Source: Arion vulgaris | Taxonomy: Eukaryota > Mollusca > Gastropoda > Stylommatophora > Arionidae | Length of the DNA stretch: 64,000 nucleotides | Assembly: GCA_020796225.1 (NCBI GenBank) | Contig: CM036767.1 | Location: forward strand, 10,465,927-10,529,926 | Direction of reading: 5' to 3' | Part shown: one piece after another, positions 9,152-21,487 of the stretch | Position numbering within the stretch: the first letter of the stretch is position 1 | Layout of the letters: each line of letters begins with the position of its first letter | Translations under genes and position numbers: made by a program | The notes under the pieces: model-generated | Database searches by the model: none | Told to the model about the DNA's origin: nothing | Seen by the model: only the letters and a program-made list of their open reading frames with translations

Positions 9152-9459
9152 AATATATATATGAGACTACAGTAAAACTATTTGATTGGTAAAACACGTA
9201 ATCACAAAGTACTGTAGTTTTACAAATTACAAAACAATGACAAAATACAGCAACGTTTCAATCAACAAGGCCTTTATCAAGCAAACGAACAACACGAGTG
9301 ACAAATTTAGAAACGTTTGTATTTAGTTGTCCATTTGTTTTGTTTTTAATTTGTCACTCCTGTTGTTCGTTTGCTTGATAAAGGCCTTGTTGCTCGAAAC
9401 GTTGCTGTATTTTGTCATTGTTTTTGTAATTTGTAAAACTACAGTACTTTGTGATTAAG
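9152..9459. mobile_element. Penelope-like foldback element, 17-bp TSD
   Basis: Two inverted arms of about 120 bp (AACACGTAATCACAAAGTAC ... AATACAGCAACGTTT, and its mirror) surround a short spacer. It is flanked by identical 17-mers TATTTTGAACTAGTCAC at 9135-9151 and 9460-9476; the second is the start of LINE sequence. The arm includes CTTGATAAAGGCC ... CGAAACGTTGCTG, the stem-plus-GAAACG signature seen in Penelope-like element termini (family knowledge; assignment is inference). Confidence 0.8.
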
Positions 9460-10100
9460 TATTTTGAACTAGTCACGACACAGATGATGTGTCTACGTAG
9501 AATGCTGGGAGTATCAAGAAGAGATCGGTTTAGAAATGAAGACACCAGGAAAAGAAATGTGGACAACATCAACACTGAGCTACTCATCTGTGTTGTGCAG
9601 GGACCGGCAAGGGAAGCTAAGAATAGCACCACTGCGAGGCATGTCGTAAGAGGCGACTAATGTATGACCTAGGAAGCTACCTAGTAAATAAAAGAACAGC
9701 AGAAATCAGATGTGCTGGCCTACTTGTAGGCGCATAACTGGCACAATGTATAATCGCTCTTAGGCTCAGATCACATACAAATCACACAGAGTGGTTAACA
9801 AGTGATCGATATGGAGCGTTCGAAGAAAGATATTGAACTTCATCAAGAAACAACAAATTAAATTGCAACATAAGCAGATTACCAACAGTGTGCCTCAAAG
9901 AGTAGTGTTACTCCGATACAGAGTAAAAGGCGTCCACGCAAAAGATGGACCTCAGAGATGACAGAAGCGACGAACAACACTGTTTATGAAGCGCACACAA
10001 AAACTCGTTCTATAAATCTATTCTTATCTTGACGCTGTGAGCCAAACAGCATCAGACAATAGAAGAATGACATACAAAGAAAGATATAATGAACATCGCC
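9460..10100 (+). mobile_element. LINE C-terminal remnant, split by retroposon B
   Basis: Left piece 9460-9590 encodes CLRRMLGVSRRDRFRNEDTR; the right piece 9835-10100 resumes at GAACTTCATCAAGAAACAAC and ends near the LINE 3' region. The same order is uninterrupted at 54850-55425, so the 9591-9830 retroposon is an insertion. This is the LINE type whose AATGTTACTCCGATAC segment forms the 13.2-20.5 kb array. Frameshifts and stops make it non-functional. Confidence 0.85.
9591..9830 (+). repeat. retroposon B inserted in a LINE
   Basis: GGGACCGGCAAGGGAAGC, core CATGTCGTAAGAGGCGACTA, CTACTTGTAGGCGCATAACT, end GATCGATATGGAGCGTTCGA and GAAGAAAG. It interrupts LINE sequence that is contiguous in other copies. 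No clean TSD. Confidence 0.87.
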
Positions 10101-10257
10101 AAAACATTACTACTTACGTAATGAAGGTTTTGGAGTTGATAACTGTGTCGTGCTCAGGGTCAAGGTTCGAGTTATCCGGCTCAAAATATGGCCCATTTAT
10201 TTATTACTTGTCATGACCAAGTGATTGTTCAATTTTAGGACTATAGATGTGACGATA

Positions 10258-10287
10258 TGTTTGACTGATTGATTGATTGACTGATTC

Positions 10288-10333
<46 letters not shown>

Positions 10334-10335
10334 GG
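10258..10335 (+). repeat. (TTGA)n microsatellite
   Basis: GATTGATTGATT repeats with a few substitutions. The same motif terminates SINE-3 copies (53500-53523; 35925-35940 as CAATCAAT), so it may mark a vanished SINE-3 tail. Confidence 0.9.
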
Positions 10336-10536
10336 ACCATTATTACTATACCCACGACCTACTCTATAATGGCCTCAGCGCAGGCGGCAATATTGCCATA
10401 ATACGTCATAGGCTGAGGCTGTGTATTCTCACAGACTACCTAAGATAAATATAGTTGGTCGTGCTGTACCTCAGCGAATAACCATGTGTTGTATTAGAGA
10501 ATATGACTAGCGATATAGAAAGTAAGGGGACGAGGG

Positions 10537-10800
10537 TATTTGTGGCATAGTGGTTAAGCTCTTGCCTAGCGTCCCAAAGGTCGTGTGTTCGAATCCGAAC
10601 CTCGTCGTTCTGGTCATGAGTGCATTTTTACCGAAAGACCTCTAGGACTTTTGCCGGAGCTACGGAGGTCATGCATTCCGCAATACTCTGAGGAGATGCA
10701 GTACCATTCTAGGGAGAAGGTACCGAGCCATATGGGGTCAATCCCGGTGCAATGAAGTTAATACTTCAGCTTAAGACCCTCTAAAGTAAAGGGCCTCTGA
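10537..10800 (+). repeat. SINE-2 (tRNA-derived), near full length
   Basis: Head TGGCATAGTGGTTAAGCTC (A box) and GTTCGAATCCGAACC (B box), body CCGGAGCTACGGAGGTCATG and GAGCCATATGGGGTCAATC, end GCTTAAGACCCTCTAAAG. Head and body are as in the TSD-bounded copies at 25538 and 37928. Confidence 0.88.
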
Positions 10801-10871
10801 TAGCAAAGTCGATAGCCTACTTCACTAATAACGACGTGTCGTGCTAATTCCAAAGTTCGAGATCAACTTCC

Positions 10872-10962
10872 AACCTCCTCAGTCACCTCTTACGACATGC
10901 GTGGAGGTAAAGTGGTTTATTCTTTACACCCCAATTTGGGCCCCGGCAACCACTCGAGCGAG
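10872..10962 (-). repeat. retroposon A, 5' fragment
   Basis: CAACCTCCTCAGTCACCTCT, TTACGACATGCGTGG, TTTACACCCCAATTTGGGCC and GGCAACCACTCGAGCG: only the head third of A in reverse. Confidence 0.8.
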
Positions 10963-10964
10963 AC

Positions 10965-11095
10965 CTCACCGTTAAGAAATCAATTGCAAACTACTGAACG
11001 TATAAGTCATGCTTAGAAAATCGACCACTCGTTTATTGTGATTGATGGCTAAGTCATGTAAAGAATACGCCACGATTTTCATTTCATCTGTCGAC
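10965..11095 (+). repeat. SINE-5 body fragment
   Basis: ACCTCACCGTTAAGAAATC, GCAAACTACTGAACGTATAA and GCCACGATTTTCATTTC, also seen at 23922-24045 and, more diverged, in the TSD-bounded SINE-5 at 58320-58560. From 11096 to 11607 I see no gene or repeat. Confidence 0.65.
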
Positions 11096-11607
11096 ATGGT
11101 CGCACACGCCTGCCGGAATTTTGAAAACGAAGAAAATAAAAACTGCTTGTCTAACTAATGTTTATCCTCTTCTATCCCAGGCAGTCTGGTACGCATTCTC
11201 ATCTTAGATTACAGCAGTTTTATTCAAATGAGAACATCCTCAAGTCGTTTCCAGTTCACATTTTGTTTTACAGCCTCCAATAAAATCTCCAGAAATGGGG
11301 CTGGTCCCGGTATCAAGCTACACACAAGAGGCCATCAATCTATCACTGTGTAGTTCATTGCCAGCATTTCCTCATCAATTTCTGTTTGTTTATGCTTGTT
11401 AGGACAGGTCCTGATCGGGAATATTCATCTTCGTCCCTGGTGGTTTCTCCAATAAATATTGAAGGGCTGCCGTATACTACCGGTGATAAATCTTAGCTTG
11501 GGTCTGGATTTGACTGCCGCGCGATCCAGCAGGGATGCATACCTCCATTCACCCAGAGCTTGTATTTATTTCTTTAGTTTATTGTCTTTCTGCTAAGTAC
11601 AGGCTTT

Positions 11608-11960
11608 CTCTTAGCGAAACACGTACAAACAAAGTACTATAGTTTTACAGAATACAGAAACAGTGACGATAAGCAGCAACGTTTCGACCAAAGGCCTTTA
11701 TCAAGCAAACGATACAACAGGAGTGACGAATTTCAAAGAACACTTACAAATGGACGGTTACAGAAACATTCAAAAGTATCTAATGAAAATCTGGGAATAA
11801 AAACGAATAACGAAATGAGTGCAACACAAAACTAGAAGTGGAAAAGAAGAGAAACAATAAACAATCAATACACATATAGATTACAAGGCATGAGATGAGA
11901 AAGTACTAAGAAGCATAGGAATGTAATGCGTTGAGTCCGAGAGGTCGCAAGTTACCATAT
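11608..11960 (+). mobile_element. Penelope-like element fragment
   Basis: TAGCGAAACACGTACAAAC, TACTATAGTTTTACAG, GCAACGTTTCGACCAAAGGC and CTTTATCAAGCAAACG match the arm of the 9152-9459 element. The right end, GAGAAAGTACTAAGAAGCAT, recurs at 51888-51908. No reverse transcriptase is present. Confidence 0.72.
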
Positions 11961-12139
11961 AGCGAAATAAAACGGTTCTCCTGGACTTTTTCTTCCACGT
12001 ACCGATTTGTGGTCATGCTAGTAGACCTCGCTCAGCCTCGAAGGACTATAGATCTATGCCTCTACATAGATACTTGACAACCCCATTCTGCATCTTGTGT
12101 TGTCACACTGTTACCGGGTTGTTGTCTGGTCGCCCGTGG

Positions 12140-12228
12140 GTTGCTGAAGCTCGCAATGGGAGCAACGTATAATAACACTGCGACCTTCAAGCATAAGAGT
12201 CGACTGAGGTAGGGGACTAGGGAAGTTT
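12140..12228 (+). repeat. retroposon B, diverged 5' fragment
   Basis: Contains GCTCGCAATGGGAGCAACG, ATAATAACACTGCGACC and GTCGACTGAGGTAGGG, a degraded version of the B head and core. A single unit of the adjacent minisatellite precedes it at about 12100-12128. Confidence 0.6.
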
Positions 12229-12242
12229 TCTTCTTTCTTCTT

Positions 12243-12670
12243 TTGTCATCACAATGTTACCGGGCTGTTGCCCAGTGTCGTCACACTGCTACCGGGCTGT
12301 TGCCCAGTGTCGTCACACTGTTACCGGGCTGTTGCCCAGTGTCGTCACACTGTTACCGGGCTGTTGCCCAGTGTCATCACACTGTTACCGGGCTGTTGCC
12401 CAGTGTCATCACACTGTTACCGGGCTGTTGCCCAGTGTCGTCACACTGCTACCGTGTTTTTGCCCAGTGTCGTCACACTGTTACCGGGTTGTTGCCCAGT
12501 GTCGTCACCTGTTACCGGGCTGTTGCCCAGTGTCGTCACACTGCTACCAGGCTGTTGCCAGTGTCGTGAGTTTTCTGTTTTATCTTACGCTGTTATTTTG
12601 TCGTCACACTGTTACCGGGCTGTTGCCCAGTGTCGTCACACTGCTACCGTGTTGTTGCCCAGTGTCGTTG
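12243..12670. repeat. minisatellite with unit of about 32 bp (13 units)
   Basis: Unit GTCGTCACACTGTTACCGGG plus CTGTTGCCCAGT, with T/C variation in ACTG(T/C)TACC, broken once by a 40-bp spacer (12565-12600). The same unit and the same right flank (GCGCTGTTCT-GTGGCTTG-GTGATTGTT) occur at 33477-33790. Cys/Val/Leu-rich frames are artefacts. The array abuts LINE coding sequence on its right. Confidence 0.95.
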
Positions 12671-12890
12671 TCGTGCGCTGTTCTTGTGGCTTGAGTGATT
12701 GTTATTTTTGCTCTGTGACAGGATTCTGCTATGTCATCTAGCCATCTTTTTCGTGGTCTTCCTCTAGCCTTCTTTCCTGATGTTCTGTTGTAGAAGACTC
12801 TGTATACAGTGGTGTTCGGATGCATTCTTATTAAGTGGCCAAACCACTTCATTTTTGTTTCTCAATGTCAATTCAAACAAGGTTCTGTGT
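12671..12890 (-). mobile_element. LINE C-terminal ORF remnant
   Basis: The minus-strand frame reads MKWFGHLIRMHPNTTVYRVF, GKKARGRPRKRWLDDIAESC, then ITQATRTAHD. This is the classic WFGHxxRM ... RGRPRKRWxDDI ... A(T)xxAxD tail of LINE endonuclease/RT proteins. The final 'DRxxWR' is replaced by minisatellite units, so the array begins exactly where the ORF should end. Confidence 0.88.
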
Positions 12891-12899
12891 CCGATTTCT

Positions 12900-13087
12900 G
12901 TGACTCTTTATATTTACTAGGAAGTTACCTAGTCAATGAAAAGTATCGCTAAACTCGGATGTGATGGCCTACTTGTAGGCGCATAACTGGCACAGCGTAC
13001 AATCGCTCTTAGGCTCAGATCCCATACAAATCACAAAGAGTGGTTAATTAGTCGACGATACGGAGCGTTCGAAGAAGAAGAAGAAGC
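12900..13087 (+). repeat. retroposon B, 3' part
   Basis: TTTACTAGGAAGTTACCTAG, GGCCTACTTGTAGGCGCATA, ACGGAGCGTTCG and a (GAA)n tail; 5' truncated. From 13088 to 13211 lies unassigned sequence before the long array. Confidence 0.83.
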
Positions 13088-13211
13088 GACAATGGCTAAG
13101 TTATAAGAAAGAAGAAATCGTGGAAGGAACAGTTCGAATATGTTGGTTAATCTAACATCGTGGTTTTCGATAAAAGATCGACATCAGAATTAATTATCTG
13201 CACCAAAGAAC

Positions 13212-16200
13212 ATGTTACAATGAGATACAATGAGCAATGTTACTCCAATACAGTGGATACAATGAGCAATGTTACTCCAATACAGTGGATACAATGAGCA
13301 ATGTTTCTCCAATACAGTGGATACAATGAGCAATGTTACTCCAATACAGTGGATACAATGAGCAATGTTACTCAAATACAGTGGATACAATGAGCAATGT
13401 TACTCCAATACAGTGGATACAGTGGATACAATGAGCAATGTTACTCCAATACAGTGGATACAATGAGCAATGTTACTCCAATACAGTGGATACAATGAGC
13501 AATGTTACTCCAATACAGTGGATACAATGAGCAATGTTACTCCGATACAGTGGATACAATGAGCAATGTTACTCCAATACAGTGGATACAATGAGCAATG
13601 TTACTCCGATACAGTGGATACAATGAGCAATGTTACTCCAATACAGTGGATACAATGAGCAATGTTACGCCAATACAGTGGATACAGTGGATACAATGAG
13701 CAATGTTACTCCAATACAGTGGATACAATGAGCAATGTTACTCCGATACAGTGGATACAATGAGCAATGTTACTCCAATACAGTGGATACAATGAGCAAT
13801 GTTACTCCAATACAGTGGATACAATGAGCAATGTTACTCCAATATAGTGGATACAATGAGCAATGTTACTCCGATACAGTGGATACAGTGGATACAATGA
13901 GCAATGTTACTCCAATACAGTGGATACAGTGGATACAATGAGCAATGTTACTCCGATACAGTGGATACAGTGGATACAATGAGCAATGTTACTCCAATAC
14001 AGTGGATACAGTGGATACAATGAGCAATGTTACTCCAATACAGTGGATACAATGAGCAATGTTACTCAATACAGTGGATACAATGAGCAATAATACTCCA
14101 ATACAGTGGATACAATGAGCAATGTTACTCCAATACAGTGGATACAGTGGATACAATGAGCAATGTTACTCCGATACAGTGGATACAGTGGATACAATGA
14201 GCAATGTTACTCAATACAGTGGATACAGTGGATACAATGAGCAATGTTACTCCAATACAGTGGATACAATGAGCAATGTTACTCCAATACAGTGGATACA
14301 ATGAGCAATGTTACTCCAATACAGTGGATACAGTGGATACAATGAGCAATGTTACTCCAATACAGTGGATACAGTGGATACAATGAGCAATGTTACTCAA
14401 TACAGTGGATACAGTGGATACAATGAGCAATGTTACTCCAATACAGTGGATACAGTGGATACAATGAGCAATGTTACTCCAATACAGTGGATACAGTGGA
14501 TACAATGAGCAATGTTACTCCAATACAGTGGATACAGTGGATACAATGAGCAATGTTACTCCAATACAGTGGATACAGTGGATACAATGAGCAATGTTAC
14601 TCCAATACAGTGGATACAGTGGATACAATGAGCAATGTTACTCCAATACAGTGGATACAATGAGCAATGTTACTCCGATACAGTGGATACAATGAGCAAT
14701 GTTACTCCAATACAGTGGATACAATGAGCAATGTTACTCCAATACAGTGGATACAATGAGCAATGTTACTCCGATACAGTGGATACAGTGGATACAATGA
14801 GCAATGTTACTCCAATACAGTGGATACAGTGGATACAATGAGCAATGTTACTCAATACAGTGGATACAATGAGCAATGTTACTCCAATACAGTGGATACA
14901 ATGAGCAATGTTACTCCAATATAGTGGATACAATGAGCAATGTTACTCCGATACAGTGGATACAGTGGATACAATGAGCAATGTTACTCCAATACAGTGG
15001 ATACAGTGGATACAATGAGCAATGTTACTCCGATACAGTGGATACAGTGGATACAATGAGCAATGTTACTCCAATACAGTGGATACAGTGGATACAATGA
15101 GCAATGTTACTCCAATACAGTGGATACAATGAGCAATGTTACTCCAATACAGTGGATACAATGAGCAATGTTACTCCAATACAGTGGATACAATGAGCAA
15201 TGTTACTCCAATACAGTGGATACAGTGGATACAATGAGCAATGTTACTCCGATACAGTGGATACAGTGGATACAATGAGCAATGTTACTCCAATACAGTG
15301 GATACAGTGGATACAATGAGCAATGTTACTCCAATACAGTGGATACAATGAGCAATGTTACTCCAATACAGTGGATACAATGAGCAATGTTACTCCAATA
15401 CAGTGGATACAGTGGATACAATGAGCAATGTTACTCAATACAGTGGATACAGTGGATACAATGAGCAATGTTACTCAATACAGTGGATACAGTGGATACA
15501 ATGAGCAATGTTACTCCAATACAGTGGATACAGTGGATACAATGAGCAATGTTACTCAATACAGTGGATACAGTGGATACAATGAGCAATGTTACTCAAT
15601 ACAGTGGATACAGTGGATACAATGAGCAATGTTACTCAATACAGTGGATACAATGAGCAATGTTACTCCGATACAGTGGATACAATGAGCAATGTTACTC
15701 CAATACAGTGGATACAATGAGCAATGTTACTCCAATACAGTGGATACAATGAGCAATGTTACTCCGATACAGTGGATACAGTGGATACAATGAGCAATGT
15801 TACTCCAATACAGTGGATACAGTGGATACAATGAGCAATGTTACTCAATACAGTGGATACAATGAGCTATGTTACTCCAATACAGTGGATACAATGAGCA
15901 ATGTTACTCAAATACAGTGGATACAGTGGATACAATGAGCAATGTTACTCCAATACAGTGTATACAATGAGCAATGTTACTCCAATACAGTGGATACAAT
16001 GAGCAATGTTACTCCAATACAGTGGATACAATGAGCAATGTTACTCAAATACAGTGGATACAGTGGATACAATGAGCAATGTTACTCCGATACAGTGGAT
16101 ACAGTGGATACAATGAGCAATGTTACTCCAATACAGTGGATACAGTGGATACAATGAGCAATGTTATTCTCAATACAGTGGATACAATGAGCAATGTTAC

Positions 16201-19200
16201 TCCAATACAGTGGATACAATGAGCAATGTTACTCCAATACAGTGGATACAGTGGATACAATGAGCAATGTTACTCAATACAGTGGATACAGTGGATACAA
16301 TGAGCAATGTTACTCAATACAGTGGATACAGTGGATACAATGAGCAATGTTACTCAATACAGTGGATACAGTGGATACAATGAGCAATGTTACTCAATAC
16401 AGTGGATACAGTGGATACAATGAGCAATGTTGCTCCAATACAGTGGATACAGTGGATACAATGAGCAATGTTACTCAATACAGTGGATACAATGAGCAAT
16501 GTTACTCCGATACAGTGGATACAATGAGCAATGTTACTACAATACAGTGGATACAATGAGCAATGTTACTCCAATACAGTGGATACAATGAGCAATGTTA
16601 CTCCGATACAGTGGATACAGTGGATACAATGAGCAATGTTACTCCAATACAGTGGATACAGTGGATACAATGAGCAATGTTACTCAATACAGTGGATACA
16701 ATGAGCAATGTTACTCCAATACAGTGGATACAATGAGCAATGTTACTCCAATACAGTGGATACAATGAGCAATGTTACTCCAATACAGTGGATACAATGA
16801 GCAATGTTACTCAAATACAGTGGATACAATGAGCAATGTTACTCCAATACAGTGGATACAATGAGCAATGTTACTCAAATACAGTGGATACAATGAGCAA
16901 TGTTACTCCAATACAGTGGATACAATGAGCAATGTTACTCCAATACAGTGGATACAATGAGCAATGTTACTCAAATACAGTGGATACAATGAGCAATGTT
17001 ACTCCAATACAGTGGATACAATGAGCAATGTTACTCCAATACAGTGGATACAATGAGCAATGTTACTCAAATACAGTGGATACAATGAGCAATGTTACTC
17101 CAATACAGTGGATACAATGAGCAATGTTACTCCAATACAGTGGATACAATGAGCAATGTTACTCCAATACAGTGGATACAATGAGCAATGTTACTCAAAT
17201 ACAGTGGATACAGTGGATACAATGAGCAATGTTACTCCAATACAGTGGATACAGTGGATACAATGAGCAATGTTACTCCAATACAGTGGATACAGTGGAT
17301 ACAATGAGCAATGTTACTCCAATACAGTGGATACAGTGGATACAATGAGCAATGTTACTCCAATACAGTGGATACAGTGGATACAATGAGCAATGTTACT
17401 CCAATACAGTGGATACAATGAGCAATGTTACTCCAATACAGTGGATACAATGAGCAATGTTACTCAAATACAGTGGATACAATGAGCAATGTTACTCCAA
17501 TACAGTGGATACAATGAGCAATGTTACTCCAATACAGTGGATACAATGAGCAATGTTACTCAATATAGTGGATACAGTGGATACAATGAGCAATGTTACT
17601 CCAATACAGTGGATACAATGAGCAATGTTACTCAATATAGTGGATACAGTGGATACAATGAGCAATGTTACTCCAATACAGTGGATACAGTGGATACAAT
17701 GAGCAATGTTGCTCAATACAGTGGATACAGTGGATACAATGAGCAATGTTACTCCAATACAGTGGATACAGTGGATACAATGAGCAATGTTACTCCAATA
17801 CAGTGGATACAATGAGCAATGTTACTCCAATACAGTGGATACAATGAGCAATGTTACTCCAATACAGTGGATACAATGAGCAATGTTACTCCAATACAGT
17901 GGATACAATGAGCAATGTTACTCCAATATAGTGGATACAGTGGATACAATGAGCAATGTTACTCCAATACAGTGGATACAATGAGCAATGTTACTCCAAT
18001 ACAGTGGATACAATGAGCAATGTTACTCCGATACAGTGGATACAATGAGCAATGTTACTCCAATACAGTGGATACAATGAGCAATGTTACTCCAATACAG
18101 TGGATACAATGAGCAATGTTACTCCGATACAGTGGATACAATGAGCAATGTTACTCCAATACAGTGAGATACAATGAGCAATGTTACTCCGATACAGTGG
18201 ATACAATCAGCAATGTTACTCCAATACAGTGGATACAATGAGCAATGTTACTCCGATATAGTGGATACAGTGGATACAATGAGCAATGTTACTCCAATAC
18301 AGTGGATACAATGAGCAATGTTACTCCAATACAGTGGATACAATGAGCAATGTTACTCCGATACAGTGGATACAATGAGCAATGTTACTCCAATACAGTG
18401 GATACAATGAGCAATGTTACTCCAATACAGTGGATACAATGAGCAATGTTACTCCGATACAGTGGATACAATGAGCAATGTTACTCCAATACAGTGGATA
18501 CAATGAGCAATGTTACTCCGATACAGTGGATACAATGAGCAATGTTACTCCAATACAGTGGATACAATGAGCAATGTTACTCCAATACAGTGGATACAAT
18601 GAGCAATGTTACTCCAATACAGTGGATACAATGAGCAATGTTACTCCAATACAGTGGATACAATGAGCAATGTTACTCCGATACAGTGGATACAATGAGC
18701 AATGTTACTCCAATACAGTGGATACAATGAGCAATGTTACTCCAATACAGTGAGATACAATGAGCAATGTTACTCCAATACAGTGGATACAATGAGCAAT
18801 GTTACTCCAATACAGTGGATACAATGAGCAATGTTACTCCAATACAGTGGATACAATGAGCAATGTTACTCCGATACAGTGGATACAATGAGCAATGTTA
18901 CTCCAATACAGTGGATACAATGAGCAATGTTACTCCAATACAGTGGATACAATGAGCAATGTTACTCCGATACAGTGGATACAATGAGCAATGTTACTCC
19001 AATACAGTGGATACAATGAGCAATGTTACTCCAATACAGTGGATACAATGAGCAATGTTACTCCAATACAGTGGATACAATGAGCAATGTTACTCAATAC
19101 AGTGGATACAATGAGCAATGTTCTCAATACAGTGGATACAATGAGCAATGTTACCCCAATACAGTGGATACAATGAGCAATGTTACTCCAATACAGTGGA

Positions 19201-20489
19201 TACAATGAGCAATGTTACTCCAATACAGTGGATACAATGAGCAATGTTACTCCAATATAGTGGATACAATGAGCAATGTTACTCCAATACAGTGGATACA
19301 ATGAGCAATGTTACTCCAATACAGTGGATACAATGAGCAATGTTACTCAAATACAGTGGATACAATGAGCAATGTTACTCCAATACAGTGGATACAATGA
19401 GCAATGTTACTCCAATATAGTGGATACAATGAGCAATGTTACTCCAATACAGTGGATACAATGAGCAATGTTACTCCAATACAGTGGATACAATGAGCAA
19501 TGTTACTCCAATATAGTGGATACAATGAGCAATGTTACTCCAATACAGTGGATACAATGAGCAATGTTACTCCAATACAGTGGATACAATGAGCAATGTT
19601 ACTCCAATACAGTGGATACAATGAGCAATGTTACTCCAATACAGTGGATACAATGAGCAATGTTACTCCAATACAGTGGATACAATGAGCAATGTTACTC
19701 CAATACAGTGGATACAATGAGCAATGTTACTCCAATACAGTGGATACAATGAGCAATGTTACTCAATACAGTGGATACAATGAGCAATGTTACTCAATAC
19801 AGTGGATACAATGAGCAATGTTACTCCAATCAGTGGATACAATGAGCAATGTTACTCAATACAGTGGATACAATGAGCAATGTTACTCAATACAGTGGAT
19901 ACAATGAGCAATGTTACTCCAATACAGTGGATACAATGAGCAATGTTACTCCAATACAGTGGATACAATGAGCAATGTTACTCAAATACAGTGGATACAA
20001 TGAGCAATGTTACTCCGATACAGTGGATACAATGAGCAATGTTACTCCAATACAGTGGATACAATGAGCAATGTTACTCCAATACAGTGGATACAATGAG
20101 CAATGTTACTCCAATACAGTGGATACAAAGAGCAATGTTACTCCAATACAGTGGATACAATGAGCAATGTTACTCCAATACAGTGGATACAATGAGCAAT
20201 GTTACTCCAATACAGTGGATACAATGAGCAATGTTACTCCAATACAGTGGATACAATGAGCAATGTTACTCAATACAGTGGATACAATGAGCAATGTTAC
20301 TCAATCAGTGGATACAATGAGCAATGTTACTCGATATAGTGGATACAATGAGCAATGATACTCCAATACAGTGGATACAATGAGCAATGTACTCAATACA
20401 GTGGATACAATGAGCAATGTTACTCAATACAGTGGATACATGAGCAATGTTACTCCAATATAGTGGATATAGTGGATACAGTGGATACA
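13212..20489. repeat. 7.3-kb LINE-derived satellite array (32/41-bp units, about 210 copies)
   Basis: The basic unit is GAGCAATGTTACTCCAATAC plus AGTGGATACAAT (32 bp). Many units carry an extra 9 bp (CAGTGGATA), giving 41 bp. Variant positions are CCAATAC / CCGATAC / CAAATAC / CAATAC and occasional ATATAG. Higher-order structure is visible: a pattern of mixed units at 13841-14045 recurs at 14918-15125 (offset 1077 bp), and another repeats with offset about 330 bp (17921 and 18251). 32 bp is not a codon multiple; the many short frames are artefacts. The unit equals a LINE segment at 55162-55194, and the right edge runs straight into that LINE's downstream sequence (AAAGCAAAAGTCC). Confidence 0.97.
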
Positions 20490-20970
20490 AAGCAAAAGTC
20501 CGACCACGCAAAAGGTGGACCTTAGAGAGAATGGCTCGCTGGTTATGTTCGTAAGGACGCTCGTATTGCTAGGCTAGGCGATGGTGCCGTAAGAAATAAG
20601 GATAAGTGGTTCGAATCCTGTGTTTGTCTATTTGTTTTTCGGAAGCTCTTAATACCTGTACACTGTTTATTTGTTGATCAAACTCTTTGCTTCTGTTGCT
20701 TCCTCTGGGGTTCCTGGAAAAAAAACTCCTTGTTCTGACCTTAGAGATAACAGAGGCGACGAAAGACACTGTTTATGAAGCGCACACAAAAGCCCGTTCT
20801 AGAAATCTCTTCTTAACCTGAAGCTGTTAGGCAAATCGGAACTGGAGAAAAGAAAGAAAGACAAGGAGCATAGAGAGGATCGCTCCATGTGTCTCCTTTT
20901 TCAACCTGACTCTGAAAGCCAAAACAACATTAGAGAATTGATAGATAACAAGGGTTGTGGAGAGATATGA
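20488..20970 (+). mobile_element. LINE remnant flanking the satellite, split by a SINE
   Basis: GGATACAAAGCAAAAG, CGCAAAAGGTGGACCTTAGA, then, after the SINE at 20529-20736, ACAGAGGCGACGAAAGACAC, AAGCGCACACAAAAGCC and the 3' part GTTCTAGAAATCTCTTCTTA. It is collinear with 55185-55425 and 9900-10060. This places the array inside a LINE ORF. Confidence 0.88.
20529..20736 (+). repeat. SINE-7 (tRNA-derived), exact 11-bp TSD
   Basis: Flanked by identical GACCTTAGAGA at 20518-20528 and 20737-20747, both derived from the LINE target. The head has ATGGCTCGCTGGTTATG (A-box-like) and GTGGTTCGAATCCTGTG (B box, about 20607-20622). The 208-bp insert has no other copy in this window. From 20971 to 21487 nothing is recognised. 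Confidence 0.85.
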
Positions 20971-21487
20971 TTGCCGACGCCGGCAGGCATAACAATTGAT
21001 TGAATAAATCTAAAAGTATGTACAACGAGAAGACCTTTGTGTTTTAAATTATTCCAAACTTAACATCCATTTATTTTCTACACCACCAGGCCTGACAAAT
21101 TCATCACTATCAACGGATGTCTGTAGTACTCAGTCTGCTCACTGTCTCTTGAACTACCTCAACCCTATCAACCTAGTCAAACTTAACCCGGTCTGACAGA
21201 TAAAGCGAAGAAACAAAACCCTCTCGTTGGACAAGTGGTCTTGACGTCGACGCTCAAGGCCGTAGCGACCCTGTGGAGATCCTAACACAACACACCCTGG
21301 CCCGAGTTAATATTGATCTAGATCTGTAACAGATTAAGCAGACGACTAGAACAGACAGACTTATTGGTTGGAGTCGGTTCTGGTTTGTTTCTTGTTTCGG
21401 TATCTCGTCACGACCGAGTTCAGACTATTTACATCCAAGATCTCTTTATAAAAGTGGATCTCAAATTATATTTATAAGACCCCGTAC

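Noticed and set aside
12243..12741. Cysteine-rich secreted or toxin-like peptides in the 32-bp array
   Set aside because: No signal peptide or independent cysteine framework; three overlapping frames give the same Cys/Val/Leu pattern, typical of a repeat.
13212..20489. CRISPR-like array
   Set aside because: Units are contiguous with no unique spacers; the host context is eukaryotic.
13190..20511. About a dozen short frames (YSGYNEQCYSNTVDT-like) in the long array
   Set aside because: The unit is 32 or 41 bp, not a codon multiple, and the same peptide appears in shifted frames on both strands.
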